In this document: positions 16,128 to 23,955 of the stretch, in pieces
Numbering within the stretch: position 1 is the stretch's first letter
Layout of the letters: each line of letters begins with the position of its first letter
Assembly (NCBI GenBank): GCA_002840845.1
Contig: PHCS01000010.1
Coordinates: 1 to 59,377, forward strand
Length of the DNA stretch: 59,377 bases
Source of the DNA: Betaproteobacteria bacterium HGW-Betaproteobacteria-14
GTDB taxonomy: Bacteria > Pseudomonadota > Gammaproteobacteria > Burkholderiales > Rhodocyclaceae
Reading direction: 5' to 3'
Notes under the pieces: generated by a model
Told to the model about the DNA's origin: nothing
Seen by the model: only the letters and a program-made list of their open reading frames with translations
Databases searched by the model: none
Position numbers and translations under genes: made by a program

Positions 16128-18017
16128 ATGGCGCCCGGCACTGAAACGCCCCGCCCGCCCAACGATGTTCTGCGCGCCTATTTCGCGCTGCTCTACATGG
16201 CCATCGTTGCAATGATGGCCATGTTCTGGCGATATGCCGGCGCGGATTCTTTGTCGGGCAAGGCCTTCACCGCCTTCTCGACGATCGGATACGCATTCCT
16301 GTATTTGCTGGTCCCGTTGTCGCTAACTGCCCTGACCCTGCGGGCATTCAGGCCAGGCGCGTCGAAACCAGGATGGCAAACGGCGCTGGCCTACGCTGTC
16401 GCCTATCTTGGCGGCACGCTGACCTTGCTGTGCCTCTATGCCGATTACCGCATCTACGGTTTGTACGAGTACCACTTCAACGGCTTCATCTGGAACCTGC
16501 TGACCACGCCTGGCGGCATCGCCGCGCTGGGTGCAACGGACTCCACCCTGCAAACCGTTGCCCTACAGGTCGGACTCTTCTTCATATCCACGGCAGTGGT
16601 GCTTTGGCTCCTGCACCGGCGCCAGCACGGACGCCGCCTCCTGTCCCGGCGTTTCCTGATGGCCTCGGCAGGCATTGCCCTGTTTTCCTTTCTTGGCACG
16701 GAAGGCGTCTTTGCCTACAGCACCTATACCGGCCAGGAAGACTACCTGCAGGCCGCCGAGACCATACCCTTTCGCCTGCACACGAGCGCCACCACCCTGT
16801 TCAAGCGCCTGGGCATCAAGCGCACCGCCCTGTCGAACCTGCGCATCGCCGGGGGCGAGGTCAGCTATCCCGCGAAAGACCTCCAGTCGACGCCGCTGAA
16901 ATCCTATCCGAACATCATCATGCTGGTCGGCGAATCCTTCCGCTGGGACCTGCTCGATGCGGAGATCACCCCCAACCTTTGGAAGCTCTCCGCGAAGTCG
17001 ATGCGGTTCGAACAGCATTACAGCGGCGGCAACCGCACCCGCATGGGACTGTTTTCCATGTTCTACGGCATTTATGCCCCCTACTGGTACAGCTTCGAGC
17101 GCCAGCGCGTCGCCCCAGCCCTGATGGAGTTCGTCAAGGCGAAGAACTATCAGCTCGCGCTGCATACGAGCCAGAGCTTCGACTACCCGGAACTGCGGCA
17201 CACGCTGTTCACGGGCATTCCAGAGCAATACCTGCAGGAATTGAAAGCGGGTGCCCCCTGGAAGCGGGACACGCAGAACATCACCGACATCATTGGCAAA
17301 CTGGAGCAACGCGACCGCCAGCGCCCGTTCTTCGGTTTCATGTTCTTCGAATCGACCCATGCGCCCTATACCTTCCCGGAGGAAACCGCGCTGCTCGGCG
17401 ACTACCAGAAGGACTTGAACTACATCAACTTGAACCTGCAGGAGAACGTGAAGCAGATCCATGCACGCTACGTCAATGCGGCCCACCACATCGACCGGGA
17501 AGTCGGCCGCCTGCTCGACTACCTGGAGCGCAGCGGCATGCTGGACAACACCATCGTGCTGTTCACGGGGGATCACGGCGAGGAATTCATGGAGAAGGGG
17601 CACTGGGGGCACGGCCATGGGCGCACGTTCCCCGAAGAGCAGATTCGCGTCCCTCTGGTATTGCATATACCCGGCCGCACACCCGCGGTGGTCAGGCACC
17701 GCACCACGCACCTGCAGATCTCGCCCACCCTGCTGGGGGAACTCGGCGTGCTGCAGGATCCCCGCAGCTATAGCTCGGCTGACACTCTGTTCGCGCCGGC
17801 GTCCGACTATTTCGTGGTGGGCGAATACGATTACATCGGCATCATCGACAACCGCTACAAGATCACCTTCCCGTACACCTCGAGCGATTTTTTCCGCTAC
17901 ACCATCAATGACGCCATAGACAACCCGGTGCCCCGCGAGGACAAGAAACGGATCGTCGCGCTATACCAGGGCCGCATCGACGAGGTGATCCGGGAAAGCC
18001 GGCGCTTCGCGAACTGA
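16128..18017 (+). CDS. Membrane-anchored sulfatase-fold transferase, paralog 2
   Basis: A 629-residue paralog of the protein at 11533 with the same plan: five N-terminal membrane segments and a periplasmic catalytic domain. Catalytic residues are conserved: Glu in NIIMLVGESFRWDLL, Thr in SGGNRTRMGLFSMFYGIY, Asp-His in FTGDHGEEFMEKGHWGH. ATG 16128 is chosen because AGGAG lies nine bases upstream; an in-frame ATG at 16104 would add eight residues but lacks a ribosome site. The shared block FMFFESTHAPY shows a clear duplication. The next gene, EptA-like, begins 10 bp after the stop. Confidence 0.85.
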   Translation: MAPGTETPRPPNDVLRAYFALLYMAIVAMMAMFWRYAGADSLSGKAFTAFSTIGYAFLYLLVPLSLTALTLRAFRPGASKPGWQTALAYAVAYLGGTLTLLCLYADYRIYGLYEYHFNGFIWNLLTTPGGIAALGATDSTLQTVALQVGLFFISTAVVLWLLHRRQHGRRLLSRRFLMASAGIALFSFLGTEGVFAYSTYTGQEDYLQAAETIPFRLHTSATTLFKRLGIKRTALSNLRIAGGEVSYPAKDLQSTPLKSYPNIIMLVGESFRWDLLDAEITPNLWKLSAKSMRFEQHYSGGNRTRMGLFSMFYGIYAPYWYSFERQRVAPALMEFVKAKNYQLALHTSQSFDYPELRHTLFTGIPEQYLQELKAGAPWKRDTQNITDIIGKLEQRDRQRPFFGFMFFESTHAPYTFPEETALLGDYQKDLNYINLNLQENVKQIHARYVNAAHHIDREVGRLLDYLERSGMLDNTIVLFTGDHGEEFMEKGHWGHGHGRTFPEEQIRVPLVLHIPGRTPAVVRHRTTHLQISPTLLGELGVLQDPRSYSSADTLFAPASDYFVVGEYDYIGIIDNRYKITFPYTSSDFFRYTINDAIDNPVPREDKKRIVALYQGRIDEVIRESRRFAN

Positions 18018-18027
18018 GCCCCTATCC

Positions 18028-19659
18028 ATGCGCCCTCAAGTCCTGAATAGGGAAGTCGGCAGGAACACCCTGCTGCTGTTGGCCAGCTTTCTACTGGTGG
18101 CCGGCGGAAATGCAACCTTCTTCTCGAAGGCCCTGCATGCCTTTCCCCTTACCGGCAGGAACATTCCGGCCCTGGCGTCGCTCGCCCTAACTTTCTTTGC
18201 GGTAAACGTCATCCTCATCGGCGGCGTGGCCCTGGGGCGCCTGACCAAGCCCGTCCTGATGCTGGCCCTGCTGGTGTCCTCGCTCACCGCCTACTTCACT
18301 GACAGTTTCGGTGTCGTCCTCAGCGAGGAAATGCTGACGAACGTCGCCCAGACCAACGCGGGTGAGGCAGTAGACCTGATCACCCTCAGGCTCCTGGCCT
18401 ATTTCTTCCTGCTGGGCGTCCTGCCCTCAGTCCTGATCTGGCTCACCCCGCTCCGCTGGCAGGGTTGGCGGCATGAGTTGGCGGCGCGGGCAAAACTGCT
18501 TGGCCTGTGCCTTCTCGGCATCGTCGTGATGGTCATGGCCTTCGGCAGCTTCTATGCCTCGTTCGTGCGGGCGCACAAGTCCTTGCGGACATATGCCAAT
18601 CCCGCCTATTTCCTGGTTTCCTCCATCAAGTTCATCGGCGGGAAAAAGCAGCCGGACGGGAGTGGGCAACTGGCCGTCGTCGCCCCGGACGCGCGTATCA
18701 CCGCAGGCGACAGGGACAGGGAACTGATCATCCTCGTGATCGGCGAGACGGCACGGGCCGATCGCTTTTCAATCAATGGCTATGAGCGGGACACCACCCC
18801 CCGCCTGAAGGAAGCCAAGGCCATCAGCCTGCCCAACTTCTGGGCCTGCGGCACGTCCACGGCCGTCTCCGTGCCCTGCATGTTCTCGTCGAACGGCATG
18901 GGCCGGTTCAGCCTGAATCAGGCCGGCAGCGAGGAAAATCTGCTCGACGTCGTGCAACGCGCCGGCGTCAATGTCCTGTGGCTGGACAACAATTCCGATT
19001 CGAAGGGGGTCGCCTTGCGGGTCCTGTATCGAAACTACAGGTCCCCCGAGATCAATACGGTGTGCGACAGCGAATGCCGCGACGAAGGCATGCTGGTGCC
19101 GCTGCAGGACTACATCGACAGCCATCCCAAGGGGGATATCCTCATCATCCTCCATCAGATGGGCAACCACGGCCCCGCCTACTACAAGCGCTATCCGCCG
19201 GCATTCGAGAAATACCGGCCGGCCTGCCAAAGCAAGGATCTGAGCCTATGCAGCAACGAGGAGATCGGCAACGCCTACGACAACGCGATCCTCTACACCG
19301 ACCATTTCCTCGGCAAGACGATCGAGCTGCTGAAACGCAACGACAAGCGCTTCGAGACCGCACTGTTCTATCTGAGCGACCATGGCGAGTCTCTCGGCGA
19401 AGGCGGCGTCTATCTGCACGGCCTGCCCCGCGCCATCGCGCCCGACAGCCAGCTGCATGTGCCGGCCATTCTCTGGTTCGGCAGCAGCTACGACGAAGTG
19501 GACCTGCCTTCCCTGCTACGCAAACGCAGCCAGCGATTCAGCCATGACCACCTCTTCCACACGCTCCTCGGCTTGCTGGAAGTGCGGAGCGCCCGTTACA
19601 AGCCCGAGCTGGATATTCTGGACGGATGCAGGAAGCGCGACAGGGGCGGCCCGGCCTGA
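18028..19659 (+). CDS. eptA: Lipid A phosphoethanolamine transferase (EptA/MCR-type)
   Basis: A 543-residue inner membrane enzyme that transfers phosphoethanolamine from phosphatidylethanolamine to lipid A, lowering negative charge. Five membrane helices (residues ~12-180) precede the periplasmic domain. By comparison with MCR-1, the nucleophile is Thr278 in CGTSTAVSVPCMF, flanked by the disulfide pair C274/C284. Zinc ligands are E240 (VIGETARADR), D451/H452 (LSDHGES) and H477 (LHVPAIL). Further Cys pairs (CDSEC, CQSKDLSLC) match the family. All key residues are present, so it is probably active. Genomic link to the two-component system suggests regulated polymyxin-type resistance (inference). 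Confidence 0.93.
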   Translation: MRPQVLNREVGRNTLLLLASFLLVAGGNATFFSKALHAFPLTGRNIPALASLALTFFAVNVILIGGVALGRLTKPVLMLALLVSSLTAYFTDSFGVVLSEEMLTNVAQTNAGEAVDLITLRLLAYFFLLGVLPSVLIWLTPLRWQGWRHELAARAKLLGLCLLGIVVMVMAFGSFYASFVRAHKSLRTYANPAYFLVSSIKFIGGKKQPDGSGQLAVVAPDARITAGDRDRELIILVIGETARADRFSINGYERDTTPRLKEAKAISLPNFWACGTSTAVSVPCMFSSNGMGRFSLNQAGSEENLLDVVQRAGVNVLWLDNNSDSKGVALRVLYRNYRSPEINTVCDSECRDEGMLVPLQDYIDSHPKGDILIILHQMGNHGPAYYKRYPPAFEKYRPACQSKDLSLCSNEEIGNAYDNAILYTDHFLGKTIELLKRNDKRFETALFYLSDHGESLGEGGVYLHGLPRAIAPDSQLHVPAILWFGSSYDEVDLPSLLRKRSQRFSHDHLFHTLLGLLEVRSARYKPELDILDGCRKRDRGGPA

Positions 19660-19756
19660 CCGATCCGCAAGGGTCGGACGCAGGCTCCCATCGTTGCCGC
19701 TCTTGTGGCATAGTTTCCGCAACCACCGCACGCGCGGTCTTCCTCCGGAACACGAC

Positions 19757-20056
19757 ATGACCCGACGCCGACTCGTCCAAGCCGCACTCGCGCTCACCGC
19801 GGCGGCCCTCCTCGCCGCGTGCAGCTCGAAGATTTCCGCGGAAAACTTCGAGCGCATCCAGAGCGGCATGCCGCAGAAGGACGTCATCGCCCTCCTGGGC
19901 GAACCCACCGAGACGAGCAACGTCAGCATCGCCGGCCTGTCCGGCGGCATGGCCACCTGGCGCGACGGCGGCACCGTGATCTCCGTGCAGTTCGTGAACG
20001 ACAAGGTGCAGGCCAAGCAGCTCAGCCGCGAATCGATCAAGCCGCAAGCGCAATAA
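19757..20056 (+). CDS. BamE/SmpA-like small lipoprotein (DUF3862-like)
   Basis: The ATG at 19757 gives 99 residues with a lipoprotein signal: MTRRRLVQAALALTAAALLA followed by the lipobox LLAAC, so the mature protein starts at Cys. The segment ENFERIQSGMPQKDVIALLG followed by EPTE is the SmpA/OmlA/BamE-like start (here closest to DUF3862), with a beta-hairpin region WRDGGTVISVQFVNDKVQ. It probably sits in the inner leaflet of the outer membrane. It is much shorter than most BamE and lies apart from bam genes, so a general envelope role is all that can be said. Confidence 0.8.
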   Translation: MTRRRLVQAALALTAAALLAACSSKISAENFERIQSGMPQKDVIALLGEPTETSNVSIAGLSGGMATWRDGGTVISVQFVNDKVQAKQLSRESIKPQAQ

Positions 20057-20067
20057 TGAAGTAAGCG

Positions 20068-21027
20068 TCAGTCACCCACGAAGCGCGCCAATTGCCTGTC
20101 TGGTGTCTTCGCCAGCGTCTTTTCTGCGAGTTCGGTGAGCACCTGCGCCGCCTGTGGCGTGGCGATGTCGATGCCCAGTCCGCCGTCCGCAGGCCACGCC
20201 GCGTCGAGCCGCAGGTAGCGCTCACCCAGCCGGTCCTCCATCATCGCCTCGACGTGCTGCTGCTGCACCGAGACCAGCGTAAGGATCAGCCGGCCTCCAG
20301 ACAGCCAGCCGACCGCGCCCGATTCGTCGTCGATGCCTTCCGGCGGCTGGTAGCCGGAGGTCGCCGTGCCGATCGACAGCATCGCCACGCGCGACGGATC
20401 CACCCCCATGAAATGCTCCGCCTCGTGCAGGGCGACCTGGTCCGGCGCGACGGCGAACAGGCCGCCGTCGGCATACAGCTCGCCGCCGATCTGCACGGAC
20501 GGGAAGTAGGCCGGCGCGGCGCAGGTGGCCATGGCGACATCGACCGCGCTCAGGCCCTGGTCGCCCTCGGAGGCCGGCGAGTGCGGCGTCTTGAACACCT
20601 TGGTATGGCTGTGCGTGACGCTGATGGCGGGAATCACGAGGTTGTGCTTTGCCTGCTTCAGCGTGCGCTTGCCGAGCAGTTCGGCCAGCGCCGCGCGCAG
20701 CGCAGCGCCGCTGTACTTCGGCCCGAGTACCGAGCGCGTCAGGTCGAGCAGGCGGCTGACGGCGCCCCTGGGCAGGCCGCGGTCGGAAAACACCGCCTCG
20801 CCCCGCTCGCGGAACAGCGCGACCAACCGCTCCATCGGCACCTCATAGGCAAGGGCGATGGCAAGAATGCCGCCGACGGAGGTGCCGGCGATCAGGTCGT
20901 AGCGGCGGCCGAGCGGCTCACCGATGCGCGCTTCGATGCCGGCCAGCACGGCCGCCGTATACAGGCCCAGGTAGCCGCCGCCGGCCAGCGAGAGGATGCG
21001 GAATTCAGGCTGCTCGCCGCCGCTCAT
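20068..21027 (-). CDS. Patatin-like phospholipase, CapV-like
   Basis: A 319-residue patatin. The oxyanion motif is LSLAGGGYLGLYTA (residues ~13-26), the nucleophile Ser is in AGTSVGGILA and the catalytic Asp is in YADGGLF, so the Ser-Asp dyad is intact. It has no signal peptide. The sequence is closest in style to the CapV phospholipases activated by cGAMP in CBASS defence, but no CD-NTase, Cap2 or Cap3 gene lies nearby, so it is an orphan. Its Shine-Dalgarno (GGAGG) is inside a perfect 9-bp hairpin directly before the ATG. Membrane lipid turnover is the safest functional guess. Confidence 0.85.
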   Translation of the reverse strand: MSGGEQPEFRILSLAGGGYLGLYTAAVLAGIEARIGEPLGRRYDLIAGTSVGGILAIALAYEVPMERLVALFRERGEAVFSDRGLPRGAVSRLLDLTRSVLGPKYSGAALRAALAELLGKRTLKQAKHNLVIPAISVTHSHTKVFKTPHSPASEGDQGLSAVDVAMATCAAPAYFPSVQIGGELYADGGLFAVAPDQVALHEAEHFMGVDPSRVAMLSIGTATSGYQPPEGIDDESGAVGWLSGGRLILTLVSVQQQHVEAMMEDRLGERYLRLDAAWPADGGLGIDIATPQAAQVLTELAEKTLAKTPDRQLARFVGD

Positions 21028-21127
21028 GCCGCCTCCGCTGGGCCGCCCCGAGGAGGCGGCAAGTCATCAACCGGAAGCCGCGCCCCGCGCGGCTGAACCG
21101 GCGTCACCCCTTTCCTCGGGAAAGGGG
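21028..21127 (-). promoter_or_regulatory. Three consecutive hairpins; the last sequesters the patatin ribosome site
   Basis: On the minus-strand transcript the order is a 9-bp hairpin (21107-21127), an 8-bp hairpin AGCCGCGC/GCGCGGCT (21076-21094) and a 9-bp hairpin GCCGCCTCC/GGAGGCGGC (21028-21060). The 3' arm of the last one contains the GGAGG Shine-Dalgarno and abuts the ATG. Similar triple hairpins also occur as intergenic repeats, so it could be a repeat that was co-opted. Confidence 0.55.
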
Positions 21128-21142
21128 CCGGAGGATAGGCTT

Positions 21143-21979
21143 TCATGCCGCCTGGCCGGCGCCGGCAGCCGCCGGCAGCGCTCCGGCCATCAGCGCCGGC
21201 GTGACGATGCCGCGCTCGAACAGGGCCTGCAGCGCGCGCTCCGCGATGTCGCTCGCCATGACGCGCTCGAGGCGCACGTCGATGACGTAGGCCTTGATCG
21301 TCATGCGCACCACGAAGCCGTGCTCGTAGCGCGGCGCGATGGTGACGACGACGGGTTTCTTCAGGAACGTGTAGGGGGAGGCACGCGCCGCCTCTTCAGC
21401 CAAGGCGCGCGCCTCGGCCAGCGCCACGCCCAACGGCAGGTCGATCGGGATCTCGACCAGTTCCGCCAGCTCGCCGCAGTTGGCATTGGCGACGGCATTC
21501 CTCAGCAGCTCGGCATTCGGCACCATCACCCTGCTGTCATCGAAGGTGCGCAACCAGGTCACGGACAGGTCCATGCCGACAACCTCGCCGTAATAGCCGC
21601 CGAAGCGCACCATGTCGCCGATGCGGAAGGGCGGGTTGAAGATCATCATGACGCCGGCCAGCAGGTTGCGGATGCCGTCCTGCGCGCCCAGGCCGACGGC
21701 CAGGCCGACCGCGCCGAGCGCGGCGAAGATCACGCTCTCCGGCGGGTGGATGATGCCCAGCGTGACATAGGCCACCGCCAGTGCCCAGGCCAGGATGCGC
21801 AGCACAGGATACCCCTGCGCGATCTGCAGCCGGTAGCGCGGGAAGCGCGAGGCGAGCTGCGCCATCCCGACCTGCAGCGCATGGATGAAGAGCCAGGCGA
21901 GCAGCAGCACAGCTGCGGCATGCAGGATCTTCGGGATCGAGATCAGGCCGATGAGTTGCGCAATGACATCGCGTTCCAC
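21143..21979 (-). CDS. Small-conductance mechanosensitive channel (MscS family)
   Basis: A 278-residue MscS-type channel. Membrane helices occupy about residues 12-110. The pore-lining helix is Gly/Ala-rich (VIFAALGAVGLAVGLGAQDGIRNLLAGVMM), followed by the beta domain NPPFRIGDMVRFGGYYGEV. The motif VTWLRTFDDSRVMVPNAELL is the conserved MscS middle domain. It protects cells from hypo-osmotic lysis. The ATPase gene upstream ends 12 bp before it, so the two are likely co-transcribed, an uncommon pairing. Confidence 0.92.
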   Translation of the reverse strand: MERDVIAQLIGLISIPKILHAAAVLLLAWLFIHALQVGMAQLASRFPRYRLQIAQGYPVLRILAWALAVAYVTLGIIHPPESVIFAALGAVGLAVGLGAQDGIRNLLAGVMMIFNPPFRIGDMVRFGGYYGEVVGMDLSVTWLRTFDDSRVMVPNAELLRNAVANANCGELAELVEIPIDLPLGVALAEARALAEEAARASPYTFLKKPVVVTIAPRYEHGFVVRMTIKAYVIDVRLERVMASDIAERALQALFERGIVTPALMAGALPAAAGAGQAA

Positions 21980-21991
21980 GGCGCGCTCCTT

Positions 21992-23224
21992 TCAGTACAG
22001 ATAGTTGGCGTTGGCCAGATGGGTGGCAATGGCCTGGGCGTGGACCGGCACCAGGCGGAATCGCGCATCGCCGTCGGCGCCCGCGAACCGCTCGAGCAGG
22101 CACAGGCCGCACAGCCTTTGCAGGATCATCTGGCTTTCCTGCTCGCGCATGCGGAACAGCGCCTGGTGCTCCGCGCTGGTCAGGGTGCCGTGCACGGCGA
22201 TCTCGGCGAGCGCGAACATCTCGGCCCGCGAGAGCGTCTTGAGGGCCGCATAATCGAATGGGGCAAAATCCTTCAGGGCGAAGTCGCCGTCAGCCCCTGG
22301 TTCGATTGCGCGCAGGAGATGAAAAAAGGCCGCATCCGGCAGGCCGCGGCTGAGCTGCTGCAGCGCCGTCAGGCGGCCCTCGGGAAGCAGCCGCTTGTCG
22401 CCCTCCGCGGGCGCCTCGCCAGGCGGCGTCAGGGCGAATCCTGCGGCATCGAAGCGGGCCTCGATCACCGCACCGAGCTCGTCCTTGTCGAAGCCCTTCA
22501 GCTCGATGGTCTCGGCGAAGTAGCGGTCGGCCTGGTGGGCATGGCTGAGGCGCTGCCAGGCCTGCAAGTGGCATCCCAGCACCCATTGATGCCGCTCCTG
22601 GGTGGCCACCATCACGGCGCCGACCGTGCGGATCGCTTCGCTGGCGCCCATGATGCGGCAGGCGAGAAAGTGGCCGTTATCGAGAACGATGAAGCGGGGT
22701 TCCAGGGCATTGATCTGGCCCACCAGCTCCTCGATGGAATCGGGCCGGACATCAAGCCCGAAGAAGGCGCCGCACTGCGCCAGTGCTTCCTGCGAGGTAT
22801 AAGGCCGAGCATCCAAAGCGCGATAGGTGACCTCCTCGCCGGGCTGCAGGGCGGTCTCGATCTGGCGCAGCAGGGAGGTGATGCCGCAGCCCTGCGGACC
22901 GGTCACGGCCACCATCATCGGCTGTTGCCCGCGCCAGGCGTCCAGCGCCGCAGCCAGCCGATCCAGCGCGTCGCTGCGCCCGACGAAAAGCACATCACCC
23001 GGCCCCAGCGGCCCGGCCATGCATGCCGCAACGAGGTTTTCCGGCAGGCCGCGCGCGCGCAGTTCATCCGCCACCCGCTCGCTCCTTCCCGCGCAGGGCG
23101 GGCATTTCCCGGCGGCTTCGACCTTTTCCGCGTCCTGGCCGGCCTTTCCGGTTGCCGTTTCGCGCAACCATCTGAACAGGTCAGCCAGGCGCGACCTCAA
23201 GGCTGCAAGCGGGTTATCGGGCAT
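21992..23224 (-). CDS. P-loop ATPase-like protein with substituted Walker A
   Basis: A 410-residue soluble protein. The central AAA/STAND-like NTPase core has VAVTGPQGCGITSLLRQIE at residues ~105-123. This is a Walker A motif in which the normally invariant Lys is Ile (GPQGCGIT), so ATP hydrolysis is doubtful. A Walker B-like strand follows (PRFIVLDNGHFL) and then a sensor-like strand VMVATQERHQW. A CPPC pair lies at residues 41-44. The C-terminal part (FALAEIAVHGTLTSAEHQALF ...) looks like winged-helix or helical repeats. It is encoded just upstream of the MscS gene. Function unknown; a regulatory partner for the channel is speculation. Confidence 0.65.
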   Translation of the reverse strand: MPDNPLAALRSRLADLFRWLRETATGKAGQDAEKVEAAGKCPPCAGRSERVADELRARGLPENLVAACMAGPLGPGDVLFVGRSDALDRLAAALDAWRGQQPMMVAVTGPQGCGITSLLRQIETALQPGEEVTYRALDARPYTSQEALAQCGAFFGLDVRPDSIEELVGQINALEPRFIVLDNGHFLACRIMGASEAIRTVGAVMVATQERHQWVLGCHLQAWQRLSHAHQADRYFAETIELKGFDKDELGAVIEARFDAAGFALTPPGEAPAEGDKRLLPEGRLTALQQLSRGLPDAAFFHLLRAIEPGADGDFALKDFAPFDYAALKTLSRAEMFALAEIAVHGTLTSAEHQALFRMREQESQMILQRLCGLCLLERFAGADGDARFRLVPVHAQAIATHLANANYLY

Positions 23225-23350
23225 GCGCGGTGCAATCCGGTGGTTTCAGGAAGTGGGCGACGGGCAATCTTCAGGGATCGCGGCGGCAATGTAAAGACTC
23301 CGCCCGGCCCGATGGCAATTTATCGCAAGCGGCAACTGTGGCATGTCTGA

Positions 23351-23548
23351 TTCCATCACGCACTCGAAGGAACACCGCGCTTGGCGTCGCTCGAGGCGAT
23401 GGGGCTGATCGAATCCAGGATCGACGGGCGCAATATGGTGCGCTGGCATCTGACGCACAAGGGCAGATCGCTCCTCGACGGCATCACCGCCACCGCGTCC
23501 CCCTGGAAGAAAAGCGCGACGCCAGTTTGTCCGGCAGGCAGCAGGTGA
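23351..23548 (+). pseudogene. Remnant of a MarR-type regulator (C-terminal wing)
   Basis: A frame open only from 23351 to the TGA at 23546 encodes SLEAMGLIESRIDGRNMVRW followed by HLTHKGRSLLDGI. This matches the recognition helix end and wing of MarR proteins (L-x-x-L-E-x-x-G-L-I-x-R-x-x-D-x-R then LTxKGRxLL). The N-terminal two thirds are absent and the tail is unrelated. It fills most of the 346-bp gap between the ATPase and the next gene; nothing else is seen there. Confidence 0.5.
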
Positions 23549-23571
23549 AGCACCGGACTGCCGGATAGCCC

Positions 23572-23940
23572 TTATCGCGTCAGCGCCAGCACGACGCCCA
23601 GCGCCAACACGAGGCACAACAGCAGCAGGAACTTGCTGCGCAGCCTCAGCACTTCCACCGCCGAGACCAGCTTCTCCTGCTGCTCCGCCATCGATTCCAT
23701 CAGGTTCACCGCCGCCTGCTGCCGCCCTTCAAGCTCCTCGATGCGCGCTTCCAGCTGCCGCATGCGGGCAGCGGGATCGGCGGCGACCTCGCCCTCAGGG
23801 CCGTCGGGCCCTTCACCTTCGCCGCCGCGCTTGCGCACCGCATCGACCAGCTTGCGCGCACCCTTGACGACCGTCGGCGCGGCAGCAACGACATCGGACC
23901 AGGGAATGGCCTTGAATACCGTCAGCCAGCCGATCGCCAT
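23572..23940 (-). CDS. Small coiled-coil membrane protein
   Basis: A 122-residue protein: an N-terminal amphipathic part (MAIGWLTVFKAIPWSDVVAA), an acidic Gly/Pro-rich linker (GGEGEGPDGPEGE), a coiled coil of about 45 residues (RMRQLEARIEELEGRQQAAV) and a C-terminal membrane helix (FLLLLCLVLALGVVLAL) ending LTR. It therefore looks tail-anchored with the coiled coil in the cytoplasm. I recognise a conserved proteobacterial pattern but no named function. It lies 15 bp downstream of ppdK on the same strand and may be co-transcribed with it. Confidence 0.65.
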   Translation of the reverse strand: MAIGWLTVFKAIPWSDVVAAAPTVVKGARKLVDAVRKRGGEGEGPDGPEGEVAADPAARMRQLEARIEELEGRQQAAVNLMESMAEQQEKLVSAVEVLRLRSKFLLLLCLVLALGVVLALTR

Positions 23941-23955
23941 GCCGCTCCTTCAGCC

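Noticed and set aside
20068..23224. CBASS defence operon
   Set aside because: Only a CapV-like patatin is present; no CD-NTase or Cap2/Cap3, and the neighbours are MscS and an ATPase-like gene.
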